Shown: positions 51,250 to 61,300, counted from the first letter of the stretch. The stretch is 64,000 bases of DNA from JAVBNO01 sp031551485 (GCA_031551485.1 JAVBNO010000027.1:13756-77755); one strand, 5' to 3'. Notes: a model not told the origin generated them from the sequence alone. Numbers and translations are program-made.

Positions 51250-52572
51250 TTACATCATTTCCACACTGTCGGCCGTAACCCGGGCCAACACATGTGGACG
51301 TAGTATGGGCATGGTTTCACCAATGGAGATCGCGTTGGCCAAAAGCTTTTGGGCCTCGGCTATTTTTGCCTCATCGGCAGTGTAAAGTGTGGCGATGATC
51401 TCCCCTGCCTCCACCCTGTCCCCTGTTTTACGCTGCAGCAAAATGCCTGCACTGTGGTCGATGCTGTCCTCCTTGCGCACCCGCCCGGCCCCCAGGGCCA
51501 CTGACGCAATGCCGCAGGCCTCGGTATCCATATGGGTAATATAGCCGGCGGCAGGGGCCACAAAGTGCCTGGTCACTTTGGCTTTGGGGAAACGGGATGT
51601 ATCCTCCAACACCGAGGTATCGCCGCCCTGGGCAGCCGCCATGGCGCATAACTTTTGAAATGCCTTGCCGTTGTCTATAACTTCCCGGGCCAATGTTTGG
51701 CATGTGGCCAAATCCCCCACATTGCCCAGCACCAGCATATTGGCGGCCAGCTCCAGGCAGACGGCGGTGAAATCTGCCGGCCCTTTGCCCCGCAGCGTAT
51801 CAACCGCTTCGGCCACTTCCATCGAATTGCCAATGGCATTGCCCAGCGGTAGGTCCATGTCGGTGATGAGGGCAACGCAGCGCCGCCCCTGTCGCTCGCC
51901 AATGGAGACCATGGCTTGCGCCAGCGCCACCGAATCCTCAAAGGTCTTCATGAACGCTCCGCTGCCGGTTTTCACATCCAGCAAGATGGCATCCGACCCG
52001 GCGGCCAGCTTTTTACTCATAATCGAGGAGGCGATGAGCGACAAGTTATCCACCGTGGCCGTCACGTCCCGCAGGGCATATAATTTTTTATCTGCCGGGG
52101 CAATATTGCCGCTTTGGCCAATAATCGCAAGGCCGATATCCCGCACAATGGAGAAAAAACGTTGGCTTTCAATGGCAGTCTGCAGCCCCGGAATAGACTC
52201 CAGTTTATCGACTGTGCCGCCGGTATGCCCCAGCCCTCGGCCGGACATTTTGGCGACCGGCACCCCGCATGCCGCCACAATGGGCCCGATGACAAGGCTT
52301 GTTTTATCCCCCACCCCGCCGGTACTGTGTTTGTCCACCTTAATGCCCGGAATGGAGGACAAATCCACCATATCCCCCGACCGGGCCATCTCGCCGGTAA
52401 GGACAGCGGTTTCATGGGCGTTCATGCCTTTAAAAAAGATAGCCATCAAAAGCGCCGCCACTTGATAATCGGGAATATCTTCGTTGGTGAACCCTTCCAC
52501 AAAAAAGCGGATTTCGGCGTCGGAAAGCGCTTCGCCGTTGCGTTTGTGGGTGATAACATCATACATGCGCAT
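51250..52572 (-). CDS. pdp: Pyrimidine-nucleoside phosphorylase
   Basis: 440 aa with AGGAGG 8 nt upstream. The family signature SGRGLGHTGGTVDKLESIPG, the phosphate site DKHSTGGVGDKTSL and the C-terminal domain (HSAGILLQRKTGDRVEAGE) are intact. It splits uridine, thymidine or deoxyuridine into base and (deoxy)ribose-1-phosphate. Last gene of the nucleoside operon; its sugar-phosphate product can feed DeoC after mutase action. Confidence 0.96.
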   Translation of the reverse strand: MRMYDVITHKRNGEALSDAEIRFFVEGFTNEDIPDYQVAALLMAIFFKGMNAHETAVLTGEMARSGDMVDLSSIPGIKVDKHSTGGVGDKTSLVIGPIVAACGVPVAKMSGRGLGHTGGTVDKLESIPGLQTAIESQRFFSIVRDIGLAIIGQSGNIAPADKKLYALRDVTATVDNLSLIASSIMSKKLAAGSDAILLDVKTGSGAFMKTFEDSVALAQAMVSIGERQGRRCVALITDMDLPLGNAIGNSMEVAEAVDTLRGKGPADFTAVCLELAANMLVLGNVGDLATCQTLAREVIDNGKAFQKLCAMAAAQGGDTSVLEDTSRFPKAKVTRHFVAPAAGYITHMDTEACGIASVALGAGRVRKEDSIDHSAGILLQRKTGDRVEAGEIIATLYTADEAKIAEAQKLLANAISIGETMPILRPHVLARVTADSVEMM

Positions 52573-52605
52573 AGAATAGGCCTCCTGTCGTGAAGAAAAT
52601 GGCGC

Positions 52606-53559
52606 TTATCGGCCGCCCTTGTCGTAAGGAATACCCGCCGCCCGTGGCGCTTGGGAATTTTTCGAGGTAAAGGCCAATACGACCAGCGTCGCAATATAAG
52701 GAATCATTTTGTAAACATTGCTGGGGATCGGCACATTTTGCATAAAGGAAATGCCCGAATAGGAAGCGGAAAACGCTTTCATAAAGCCAAAGAAGAAAGC
52801 CGCCGCCACAATGCGGTTGGGTTTCCATTGGCCAAAAATGAGCACGGCCAGTGCCAAAAATCCGTAGCCGGATACAGTGGCGTTGAAATTGGTGGACGTG
52901 GGGATGACAAAGACAAGCCCCCCCAGCCCCGCCAGCGCACCAGAGATCATAACACCGATATACCGCATTTTGTAGACGTTGATACCCACGGAATCCGCCG
53001 CCTGAGGATGTTCGCCGCAGGCCCGCAGCCGCAGCCCGAAACGCGTTTTATAGAGCACCGCCCACGCGGCCAGCAAAATAAGAAAGCCCAAGTACGTGGT
53101 GATGTAGGTGTTTTGAAAAAGCAGCGGCCCCAAAACCGGTATCTCGCCCAAAAGTGGAACGCTGGCGATACGGAATTGGTTCACAAAAGGAATCTGTTGC
53201 ACTGTCCGCAGCATCCGCGCCACATAGATAGCCAAGGCGGGCGCCAGCATATTGATGGCCGTGCCGCTGATGACCTGGTTGGCTTTCAGATGAATGGCGG
53301 CGTATGCGTGTGCCAAGGAAACAAATATACCCGTAATGACCGATATGATAATACCTAAAAGCAGCACCGGCTGGCCGGGAAGTTGCTCTTGAAAGGTGCT
53401 GATGAACAAAATGCTGGTAAAGGCGCCTAAGGTCATAATACCTTCCAGCGCGATATTGACAACACCGCTGCGTTCCGAAAACATGCCGCCCAGCGCCACG
53501 ATCAGAAGCGGAATGGAAAAAAACATCGTCTGCTGCACCAAAAAATACAGAATACTCAT
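52606..53559 (-). CDS. Nucleoside ABC transporter permease (NupQ type)
   Basis: 317 aa, about nine helices. GMFSERSGVVNIALEGIMTLGAF at the start and RACGEHPQAADSVGINVYKMRYIGVMISGAL in the coupling region are typical of BPD_transp_2 permeases of the BmpA system. Its ATG overlaps the end of the first permease gene by 4 nt. Confidence 0.92.
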   Translation of the reverse strand: MSILYFLVQQTMFFSIPLLIVALGGMFSERSGVVNIALEGIMTLGAFTSILFISTFQEQLPGQPVLLLGIIISVITGIFVSLAHAYAAIHLKANQVISGTAINMLAPALAIYVARMLRTVQQIPFVNQFRIASVPLLGEIPVLGPLLFQNTYITTYLGFLILLAAWAVLYKTRFGLRLRACGEHPQAADSVGINVYKMRYIGVMISGALAGLGGLVFVIPTSTNFNATVSGYGFLALAVLIFGQWKPNRIVAAAFFFGFMKAFSASYSGISFMQNVPIPSNVYKMIPYIATLVVLAFTSKNSQAPRAAGIPYDKGGR

Positions 53560-54719
53560 TGCGCGGCCGCCCCCTTTCCGCCTTCATCTGTAGGCAAGGC
53601 ATCGGGAGGCGCCCCGGCCTCCGGTTCCGCCGAACCACCCCGGTTACGCCGTGATTGGATGAAATCTTTCACCAAAAGGGCAAAGGCACTGAAATAGATG
53701 ATGATGGCAATAATGATTTCGATGACTTGGGGCGCGTAGTTGTAAAGCTGCATGTTGAAGCCGCCCACCGTCAAGTACGCCACCAGCAAAGCCGAGAAAA
53801 TAATGCCGATGGGATTGCTCAGCCCCAAAAGGGCAACCGGTATACCGTTAAATCCTTCGTTGGCCAGCACATCTAACACGTCGATGCCTTTTCCGGAGCC
53901 TGCCAGGTACAAAAGCGCACCCCCCAGTCCCGCCAGCGCACCGGCGATGGTCATGGACAAAACGATGCTGCGCCGCTCGTTAATGCCGGCATATTTGGCG
54001 GCATCCCGATTAAAGCCGCAGGCTTTCAGCTCGTATCCAAACACCGTTTTTTCCAGCACAATATAGACGACAATGGCTGCCAATATGGCAATGAAAATGC
54101 CGCTGTTGGCGCTGGAAACCGTGTTGCCTTCCCGGAAAATCAGGTCCATGCCCATTTTGGGGAGGTTGGCCGAGTTGGCCACCCGCATCGTCTGGTTTTT
54201 GAGGGAATCGAAAACAGTTTTGCTGATCAGATAGTTGACAAGGTACATGCCGATGTAATTCATCATTATGCAGCAGATGACCTCGTTGACATTGCGCCAT
54301 GCCTTGAGAATGCCCGGTATACTACCCCACAGCGCCCCGGCCGCCATCGCGGCGATCAGCGCCACAATCCAGTGCAAAGCCCCGGGCAAAAATGTGCATT
54401 TAACCCCCACCAATATGGCGGTGTACGCACCCGCGGTAAACTGGCCGGAGGCGCCAATGTTAAAAAGCCCTGTGCGGTTGGCAAAGCCCACCGAAAGTCC
54501 GGTCATCATAATGGGGGTGGCAAAATACAGTACCTGCCCCATGCTTTTGCGGTCGCCCAGCCCGCTGGTCAAAATGGCCCCGAAGCCGCCCAACGCCTGG
54601 GCAGGATTACTGATGATCAGCACCAAAAAACCGACCAGAAGCCCCACGACAATGGCCATGACCGAAGACAAAATATTGATAGAATAGTTGCCCAGTAAAC
54701 GGTTGCCTTTGTTTTTCAT
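53556..54719 (-). CDS. Nucleoside ABC transporter permease (NupP type)
   Basis: 387 aa, about ten helices. SVGFANRTGLFNIGASGQFTAGAY and ELKACGFNRDAAKYAGINERRSIV mark it as the larger permease of the pair. A cytoplasmic tail rich in Arg, Glu and Pro ends it. Overlaps the ATPase gene by 4 nt. Confidence 0.92.
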   Translation of the reverse strand: MKNKGNRLLGNYSINILSSVMAIVVGLLVGFLVLIISNPAQALGGFGAILTSGLGDRKSMGQVLYFATPIMMTGLSVGFANRTGLFNIGASGQFTAGAYTAILVGVKCTFLPGALHWIVALIAAMAAGALWGSIPGILKAWRNVNEVICCIMMNYIGMYLVNYLISKTVFDSLKNQTMRVANSANLPKMGMDLIFREGNTVSSANSGIFIAILAAIVVYIVLEKTVFGYELKACGFNRDAAKYAGINERRSIVLSMTIAGALAGLGGALLYLAGSGKGIDVLDVLANEGFNGIPVALLGLSNPIGIIFSALLVAYLTVGGFNMQLYNYAPQVIEIIIAIIIYFSAFALLVKDFIQSRRNRGGSAEPEAGAPPDALPTDEGGKGAAAQ

Positions 54720-56242
54720 GCCTTGGCACCTCTTTTCGAACCGGACATATAAAGTCCCAATTCCTGAAAAGTGACTTCTTTGGGGTTAACATCCGCCACA
54801 ATTTGGCCCTCGTAAATAACCAAAATACGGTCGCTTACGTCCATCACTTCATCCAGCTCTAGCGAGACAAGCAGCACCGCCCTGCCCTTTTCCCGCTCGG
54901 ACACAAGCTGCTTGTGAATATATTCAATGGCGCCCACATCCAGCCCGCGGGTGGGCTGAACCGCAATCAACAACTGCGGCGCGCGGTCAATCTCCCGCGC
55001 CACAATGGCTTTTTGCTGGTTGCCGCCGGACATGCTTCGGGCCGGCGTGTACGCCCCTTGCCCGCTGCGGATGTCAAACTCTTCAATCAAACCGTCGGCA
55101 TATTGGTAAATGGCATCATATTGCAGAAAGCCTGATTTTTGAAAGCCCTTGGTAAAATAGCGCTGGAGCACCAAATTATAGGCCAAATTATAGTCCAGCA
55201 CCAAGCCGTGTTTGTGCCGATCCTCGGGGATATGGGCCATACCCGCCAGCCCCCGCTCCCGGATGGTCTTTTGGGTGATGTCCGAACCGCAAAGCCGAAT
55301 ACGGCCGTTGTCCGACGGCATCAGGCCTGTCAGCGCATAGACAAGCTCGCTTTGGCCGTTGCCGTCAATGCCGGCAATACATACAATTTCGCCCGCGCGC
55401 ACGGAAAAACTGACGTCGTCCACCACACTTTTGCCCGAATGGCGGCTTTTGACCGATAAGCCCTCTACCTCTAAAATAACGGCGCCGAGCGTCACATCCG
55501 CTTTTGCCACCTGCAAATTGACTTTACGTCCCACCATCATTTCCGAAAGCTGCTCTTTGGTGGTTTGGGCCACCTCCACTGTGCCAATGCATTTGCCTTT
55601 GCGCAACACCGTGCACCGGTCGGCCACCTCTTTAATCTCGTTGAGTTTGTGGGTGATAAACAAAATGGATTTGCCTTCGGCCGTCAGCCCTTTCATAATT
55701 TTCATCAGCTCGTCAATTTCCTGGGGCGTCAGTACGGCGGTTGGTTCATCGAAGATGAGGATTTCGTTTTCGCGGTAGAGCATTTTCAAAATTTCCACTC
55801 GCTGCTGCATACCCACCGTGATGTCGGAAATGACGGCATCCGGGTCCACCTCAAGGCCATATTGCCCGGACAGTTCCACAACTTTTCGGCGGGCTTCCTC
55901 CATTTGCAACATGCCTCGCCGGGTTGTTTCCACTCCCAGGATGATATTTTCCAGCACCGTGAAATTGTGCACCAGTTTAAAATGCTGGTGCACCATACCA
56001 ATGCCCATGCGCGTGGCATCGTTTGGGCCATGGATTTGAATTTCTTTTCCATTTTTTTTGATCATGCCTTTTTCGGGGTGATACAGGCCGAACAACACGC
56101 TCATCAGTGTCGATTTGCCGGCGCCGTTTTCCCCCAGCAACGCGTGGATTTCACCTTTTTTGAGCTGTAATGTAATATCATCGTTGGCGACAATTCCGGG
56201 GAATTGTTTGGTGATACCGCACATTTCAATGATATAATCCAT
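54716..56242 (-). CDS. Nucleoside ABC transporter ATP-binding protein (NupO type)
   Basis: 508 aa from the ATG at 56242 with GGGGGTC upstream. Two fused ATPase halves: the first has Walker A GENGAGKSTLM and signature DITVGMQQRVEIL; the second has a changed Walker A (IAGIDGNGQSELV) and a normal signature SMSGGNQQKAIVARE. This asymmetry is standard for the sugar/nucleoside group. It powers uptake together with the two permeases and the BmpA protein. Confidence 0.94.
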   Translation of the reverse strand: MDYIIEMCGITKQFPGIVANDDITLQLKKGEIHALLGENGAGKSTLMSVLFGLYHPEKGMIKKNGKEIQIHGPNDATRMGIGMVHQHFKLVHNFTVLENIILGVETTRRGMLQMEEARRKVVELSGQYGLEVDPDAVISDITVGMQQRVEILKMLYRENEILIFDEPTAVLTPQEIDELMKIMKGLTAEGKSILFITHKLNEIKEVADRCTVLRKGKCIGTVEVAQTTKEQLSEMMVGRKVNLQVAKADVTLGAVILEVEGLSVKSRHSGKSVVDDVSFSVRAGEIVCIAGIDGNGQSELVYALTGLMPSDNGRIRLCGSDITQKTIRERGLAGMAHIPEDRHKHGLVLDYNLAYNLVLQRYFTKGFQKSGFLQYDAIYQYADGLIEEFDIRSGQGAYTPARSMSGGNQQKAIVAREIDRAPQLLIAVQPTRGLDVGAIEYIHKQLVSEREKGRAVLLVSLELDEVMDVSDRILVIYEGQIVADVNPKEVTFQELGLYMSGSKRGAKA

Positions 56243-56346
56243 CCGATGACCCCCTGTCAGTATTGGGATTTCACAAAGCACAAAAGGCAACGATGCAAAA
56301 CACTCGCTGCCATTGGTGTGTTGTGAAAACATGGAAGCAAACACAA

Positions 56347-56380
56347 GGGGGACATTATGCCCTTATGCACAGTGTCCCCC
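56347..56380 (-). other. Intercistronic hairpin after bmpA
   Basis: Arms GGGGGACA (56347-56354) and TGTCCCCC (56373-56380) in the gap between bmpA and the ATPase gene; no strong T run. Likely keeps bmpA mRNA more abundant than the distal genes. Confidence 0.6.
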
Positions 56381-56403
56381 AAATGCTTCGCATGGAAATG
56401 GAA

Positions 56404-57546
56404 TTATTTCACTTCAGTTACTTTTGTTGCTGTAAGAGGAATGCCCGCGATCTCGATAGGATTGCTGTCTTTGTCGGCATCTTTCACAATGGTGACAGAG
56501 CCGGCAACCAGTTTGGCATAAACAGCATCATAGTCGGCTTTTGTAAATGTGGTGAACTTGGAAGATTCCATCGGCAGGCCAATACCATCGTTGTCAGCGC
56601 CGAATACCAGCACCTGACCGCCGGGGAATTTGCCGTCGTAGTAAGCTTTGACGCAGTCATACACGGAAACTTTCAAGCCTTTCATCGCCGAAGAGATGAC
56701 GGTGGCAGATTCGCCGGATTGGTCGACGTCAACGCCAATGACTTTGGCGTTGGCTTGCTCGGCAGCCGCCATGACAGAGTTACCCACAGCGCCGCCGCAG
56801 GCAAAAATGACCTGGACGCCGTCGTTATACCAGGATGCAGCCATGGCCTGTGCCTCGGGGGTTGCGGCAAAGCCGCCGGTGTAGTGATAGTTGATGGCAA
56901 TGGCGCCAGCGCCCAGTCCCAGCTCGACAGCCGCAGCATCGGCGCCCTGGACAAAGCCGTAACCGTAACGCACAACGGCGGGAACCGCCATGCCGCCCAT
57001 GAAGCCAAGCTTGGTCATGCCGTCTTTTACAGCGGCGTAACCGGCCAGGAAGCCGGCTTGCTCTTCCGCGTACAAAATGCCAACGGTGTTATCGCCGGTT
57101 TTGAACTCGGTATATTCAGGATTATGGGGCGTGCCGTCCACCAGCACAAATTTCACATCGGGGTACCGGTCCTGGGCCACAAAGATGGGGTATTCGAACA
57201 GAAAACCGGGGGTGACAATCAATTTGGCGCCGCCTTTAACCGCCAGCTCGATGGCAGCCAGATAGGCGTCATCGCTTTGCTCGGTGGGCTGATAATATTT
57301 ATGGGTGATGTTGTTTTCATCGGCATACTGGACAAGGCCTTCCCAAGCGCCCTGGTTGAAGGATTTGTCGTCGATGGTACCAAGGTCGGTAATCAGCGCC
57401 AATTCAAAAGTATCGCCGGCCGGGGGTGGCGCTGCGACTTCACTGCCGCCATCTGCCTGGCTCTCGGCGGGGGGCGTGTTGCCGCCGCAAGCGGCCAGCG
57501 AAAATGCCAGAATAAAAATCAATACCGCTGCAATAATCTTTTTCAT
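56404..57546 (-). CDS. bmpA: BmpA/PnrA-type nucleoside-binding lipoprotein
   Basis: 380 aa. Lipobox LAAC follows the signal KKIIAAVLIFILAFS. The binding fold starts ELALITDLGTIDDKSFNQGAWEGL, a strong PnrA signature, and contains GFMGGMAVPAVVRYGYGFVQG and DVDQSGES. It catches nucleosides outside the cell for the ABC transporter encoded downstream. Confidence 0.95.
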   Translation of the reverse strand: MKKIIAAVLIFILAFSLAACGGNTPPAESQADGGSEVAAPPPAGDTFELALITDLGTIDDKSFNQGAWEGLVQYADENNITHKYYQPTEQSDDAYLAAIELAVKGGAKLIVTPGFLFEYPIFVAQDRYPDVKFVLVDGTPHNPEYTEFKTGDNTVGILYAEEQAGFLAGYAAVKDGMTKLGFMGGMAVPAVVRYGYGFVQGADAAAVELGLGAGAIAINYHYTGGFAATPEAQAMAASWYNDGVQVIFACGGAVGNSVMAAAEQANAKVIGVDVDQSGESATVISSAMKGLKVSVYDCVKAYYDGKFPGGQVLVFGADNDGIGLPMESSKFTTFTKADYDAVYAKLVAGSVTIVKDADKDSNPIEIAGIPLTATKVTEVK

Positions 57547-57617
57547 CTTATTCCTCCTGATTTATGGTTTTCCTATAGCATGTCCACGCCTGGATTGGCG
57601 CAGATCATCCGTCGATA

Positions 57618-58031
57618 TTATCGGCCCAAATCCGCCGGGCCAAACCCATGGGGCAAAACAGCACCCAACGTATGCGCCGCAAAGTCGTCCGCTCCGGTTC
57701 CCACCAGAATTCGAAACGTCTCCGGGTGGCAAAACTCCATCATCACCTGCCTGCACACCCCGCAGGGAAAAGCATAGCCCTTTGGTCCTTCTTTCAGCCA
57801 GCCCGCCACCGCAATGGCGACAAAATCCCGCCGACCTTCTGAAACCGCTTTAAAAAAAGCGGTGCGCTCGGCGCAGTTTGTGGGCGTATAGGCAGCGTTT
57901 TCAATGTTGCAGCCGCGATAGACAGTGCCGTCTTTGCACAGCAAAGCCGCCCCCACCATAAAACCGGAATAAGGGGCATAGGCGCTTTCCCGCGCCAAAA
58001 CCGCTTCTGCCATTAAAAGCTTGTCTTCCAT
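57618..58031 (-). CDS. cdd: Cytidine deaminase
   Basis: 137 aa. Zinc and catalytic motifs NCAERTAFFKA and PCGVCRQVMMEF are intact, and SAYAPYSGFMVGAALLCKDG near the start is typical. It turns cytidine and deoxycytidine into uridine and deoxyuridine, which pdp can then split. 18 nt after deoC. Confidence 0.96.
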   Translation of the reverse strand: MEDKLLMAEAVLARESAYAPYSGFMVGAALLCKDGTVYRGCNIENAAYTPTNCAERTAFFKAVSEGRRDFVAIAVAGWLKEGPKGYAFPCGVCRQVMMEFCHPETFRILVGTGADDFAAHTLGAVLPHGFGPADLGR

Positions 58032-58049
58032 CTGCCCGCAAAGCTCCCA

Positions 58050-58715
58050 TCAATAACCTTTTGCCTCTTCCCCGGCCAAAACCAAAATGGCACTGCTGGT
58101 GCCAAGCCGGTCGCAGCCCGCTTCCAGATAGTCCACCATATCCTGGCGGGTGCGGATGCCCCCTGCCGCCTTAATCTTAATATGGGGCCCCACATGGGCT
58201 TTAAACAACAGCACATCCTCAAGGGTGGCCCCCGCCGTGCCAAAGCCGGTGGAGGTTTTAATATAATCGGCGCCGCCTTTGGTCACACAATGGCAGACCG
58301 CCACTTTTTCTTCCTCGGTTAAATAGCAAGTTTCCACAATCACTTTGAGAATATGGCTGCCCGCCTCTTTCTTTAAAGCGGCAATTTCAGCCGTCACTTT
58401 GTCAAATGCGCCGTTTTTCACGTCGCCGATGTTGATGACCATGTCAACCTCGTTGGCCCCGTCCCGCAGGGCGGCGCGCACTTCGGCGGTCTTGGCCTCG
58501 GTAGCATTGTACCCAAGGGGAAAACCAATGACAGTGCAAATGTTGACTTTATCGCCGTAGGTCTTGTGAATGCGGCCAACGTAAGCGGGCGGCACACATA
58601 CCGACGCCGTCGCAAATGCAACAGCCTCGTCACAAAGGGCCGCAATTTCCGCCCAGCTGGCGGACGCTTTTAGCAACGTGTGATCCACATGAGACAATAT
58701 CTGCCGGTTATCCAT
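58050..58715 (-). CDS. deoC: Deoxyribose-phosphate aldolase
   Basis: 221 aa. The ATG at 58715 is used; a TTG three codons earlier is an alternative and the ribosome site (AGGGTG) is weak. The Schiff-base Lys lies in ADYIKTSTGFGTAGATLEDV, and VIGFPLGYNATEAK, DMVINIGDVKNG and KVIVETCYLT are typical. It splits deoxyribose-5-phosphate into acetaldehyde and glyceraldehyde-3-phosphate. First gene of the salvage operon. Confidence 0.96.
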   Translation of the reverse strand: MDNRQILSHVDHTLLKASASWAEIAALCDEAVAFATASVCVPPAYVGRIHKTYGDKVNICTVIGFPLGYNATEAKTAEVRAALRDGANEVDMVINIGDVKNGAFDKVTAEIAALKKEAGSHILKVIVETCYLTEEEKVAVCHCVTKGGADYIKTSTGFGTAGATLEDVLLFKAHVGPHIKIKAAGGIRTRQDMVDYLEAGCDRLGTSSAILVLAGEEAKGY

Positions 58716-58760
58716 TTTATCTATCAACACCCTGTCTGTTCTCAAGCTTTTCTCAATTTT

Positions 58761-58789
58761 ATGCTATCACACACCCGGTCCCTTGTCAA
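58761..58789 (-). promoter_or_regulatory. Promoter of the deoC operon
   Basis: Consensus TTGACA and TAGCAT with a 17-nt spacer; leader of about 40 nt. Confidence 0.55.
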
Positions 58790-58899
58790 GAAACGCGGCC
58801 CACGCCATGATGCCATTTTGCCGCATGTCAGCGCAGAAAAAGGGTCGGGAAAAGAGGCAAAAATTTCGTATCCTTTAAATGATAATCGACAAATATCCC

Positions 58900-58941
58900 A
58901 AAAAACCGGAGGCTTGCGACATCTGCCAAAGCCCCCGGTTC
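58900..58941 (-). terminator. Terminator of the kinase-dehydrogenase operon
   Basis: AACCGG-GGCTT / AAGCC-CCGGTT arms; the minus strand continues with six T. It follows the SDR gene. Confidence 0.8.
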
Positions 58942-58974
58942 TGCCCTGTGCAATTGGTTGTGACAACTTTTCTT

Positions 58975-59745
58975 TTACAGCAATGTATAGCCGCCGTCCA
59001 CCACGATTTCGGCGCCTGTCACATAGGAGGACGCGTCGCTGCTCAGATAGATAACCGTGCCGGCCAGCTCATAAGGGTCAGCAAAGCGGCCCATGGGAAT
59101 CCGCTCCAGCCAGATTGGGTGGCAGTCCAGCCACTGCTTGGCCATTTCAGTCATATGATAGCCGGGGCTGATGACATTGACCCGTACATTGTGGGGAGCC
59201 AGCTCGCAAGCCAAGGCCCGGGTAAAGGAGATGACAGCGCCTTTGGAAGCGGCGTAATGGGTCACTTTTTGGGGCACGTTGTAAATATGGGCCGACATTG
59301 ACGCCATATTGATGATAGAACCGGATTTTTGCGGGATCATCATCTTGGCCGCTTCCTGGGCGCAAAAAATCGTACCGTTCACATTAACTTCCATCAGTTC
59401 CCGAATTTGGGCCGGCGTCAGTTCCACACAGTCGGTGGCAATATTGGCAATGCCCGCATTGTTAAAGAGAATATCAAGCCTGCCGAAACCGCTTTTCACT
59501 TTGGCAAACAGCGCTTTTACCTGGTCGGCATTCGCCACATTGCAGACAATGCCCAGCGTCTTGGCGCCTGTCTCTTTGGCGGCCGCCTCCGCCGCTTTGT
59601 CGGCCCCTTCCTGGGTTGTGGCGGTGTAGATAACCGTTGCGCCCGCTTCGCACAACCCTTTGGCCACTGCATTGCCGATACCCCGGGAAGCGCCCGTTAC
59701 CACCGCAATTTTGCCCGCCAGATTGAACTTGTCAAGATAACCCAT
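58975..59745 (-). CDS. SDR-family oxidoreductase (gluconate 5-dehydrogenase-like)
   Basis: 256 aa from the ATG at 59745 with AAAAGGAGG upstream. Cofactor motif VVTGASRGIGNAVA, NNAGIAN, catalytic Ser in NMASMSAHI and YAASKGA (Tyr, Lys) are present; it ends GAEIVVDGGYTLL. Classical short-chain dehydrogenases of this branch oxidise sugar acids or polyols. The kinase gene upstream, overlapping by 14 nt, suggests a shared sugar or polyol pathway. Confidence 0.9.
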   Translation of the reverse strand: MGYLDKFNLAGKIAVVTGASRGIGNAVAKGLCEAGATVIYTATTQEGADKAAEAAAKETGAKTLGIVCNVANADQVKALFAKVKSGFGRLDILFNNAGIANIATDCVELTPAQIRELMEVNVNGTIFCAQEAAKMMIPQKSGSIINMASMSAHIYNVPQKVTHYAASKGAVISFTRALACELAPHNVRVNVISPGYHMTEMAKQWLDCHPIWLERIPMGRFADPYELAGTVIYLSSDASSYVTGAEIVVDGGYTLL

Positions 59746-61300
59746 GATGTTCCTCCTTTTCTTGTTGTATCTGATGAAGTGTTTCAAACACTTTTCCATC
59801 CGCCAACGACTGATAGGCCCGGCAATAAAGATCATACAGCCTCATATAAAACGCCGAATTCTCTTGGCGGGGCATATATCGTTTGTCCACATGCACCATT
59901 TGCGCCACACCGTCCTGCACCGAGGCGAAAATGCCCGCCCCTACGCCGGCGCAAATGGCCGCGCCCAAAACCGCCGCGTCTTTGACCTTCAGCGTTTCGC
60001 AGGGAATGCCGTACACATCCGCCTGAATTTGGTTCCACACCTCCGAGTTAGTGGCCCCACCGATAATGCGGGCCAGCTCAAAAGTCACCCCATTGCTCAC
60101 AAGGCTTTCCATGATATCCTTTTGCTCCAGCGTAATGCCTTCCACACAGGCCCGGGCCAAATCCGCCCGGCCGTGGGCAAAGGTAAGGCCCAAAATGCCG
60201 CCTTTGGCGAGAGGATCCCACCGGGGCGCGGCGCTGCCCGACAGATACGGCAGCATTAAAAGGCCGTTGGCGCCCGGCGGCGTTGCCTCGATCATTTGGT
60301 TGAGGGTATCGTAAGCATTTTTCCCCTTTTCCGCCGCTTCCTTTTTTTCCAGCGCAAAAATCTCATCCCGCAGCCAGCGGAAAGCACCCGCCGCCGCGTT
60401 TTGCAATCCCTCGAAAGTCCACTTGCCGTGGATGGCGTGGTTGCTGACCATCGCCTGCCCTTTGGGATCACGGTAGCATTGTTCCAGCATGGTGGTGGCA
60501 AGGCCACCGGTGCCGAGCGAAATGGATATGTAGCCGGGCTTGACAATGCCCGCGCCAATGGCCGCGCTGTTTTGGTCACCCACGCCGATACAGATGGGGG
60601 TACCCGGCAGCAACCCGGTTTTGGCGGCCGCCGCCTGTGTAACCCGGCCTACAACGTCGCCGGAATGGCGAATGTCGGGGAACATGCTTTTGTCAATTTG
60701 AAACGCCGCAAACAATTCGTCACTGTAACAAAGATTTTGGCTGTCCCACAAGCCGAAAAAACCGGCCTCCGCTTCATCCGTGTAATAGCCATCCACACCC
60801 AGTGCCTGAATGATCAGGTCGTGAAGCTGCAACACCTTTGCCGTCCGGTTCCACGTTTCCGGGTCATATTGGCGTGTGTGCATCACCTTGGGCAAAATCC
60901 AGGTGGTGGCGGGCGGAAAACCTGTGATGTCATAGTACCGCTGGCGGCCGATCACCCGGCAGATCTCCTCCACCTGCTCCACTGTGCGGTTGTCCATCCA
61001 GGAAATCATTTTGACCGGTTGGCCCTGGGCATCCACATAAACGGCGCAGCTGCGTTGGGCAGAAACGCTGACTGCCGCAATTTCCTTTTGATATGCCCCA
61101 CTCTGCAGCGTTTTTTGGCAGCAGGCATAGACCGTTTCCACCAGCATATTGGCATCCTGCTCGACCCAGGCCGGCTTGGGATAAATGCATTCGTACTCCT
61201 GGTAGGCACTGGCTACAGGATTGCCCGCTGTGTCGAAAATCGTCACTTTGGTTCCGGTTGTTCCAACATCAATCCCTAGTAGATACTTCTGCTCTGACAA
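59732..61300 (-). CDS. FGGY-family carbohydrate kinase (xylulokinase-like)
   Basis: 522 aa from the TTG at 61300, chosen because AAAAAGGAGTG lies upstream and LLGIDVGTTGTKVTIFD starts directly after. The second FGGY signature region GVGDQNSAAIGAGIVKPG and the ATP site IGGATNSEVWNQIQADVYG are intact. It phosphorylates a pentulose or polyol, but which one cannot be read. Operon with the SDR gene. Confidence 0.9.
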   Translation of the reverse strand: MSEQKYLLGIDVGTTGTKVTIFDTAGNPVASAYQEYECIYPKPAWVEQDANMLVETVYACCQKTLQSGAYQKEIAAVSVSAQRSCAVYVDAQGQPVKMISWMDNRTVEQVEEICRVIGRQRYYDITGFPPATTWILPKVMHTRQYDPETWNRTAKVLQLHDLIIQALGVDGYYTDEAEAGFFGLWDSQNLCYSDELFAAFQIDKSMFPDIRHSGDVVGRVTQAAAAKTGLLPGTPICIGVGDQNSAAIGAGIVKPGYISISLGTGGLATTMLEQCYRDPKGQAMVSNHAIHGKWTFEGLQNAAAGAFRWLRDEIFALEKKEAAEKGKNAYDTLNQMIEATPPGANGLLMLPYLSGSAAPRWDPLAKGGILGLTFAHGRADLARACVEGITLEQKDIMESLVSNGVTFELARIIGGATNSEVWNQIQADVYGIPCETLKVKDAAVLGAAICAGVGAGIFASVQDGVAQMVHVDKRYMPRQENSAFYMRLYDLYCRAYQSLADGKVFETLHQIQQEKEEHHGLS

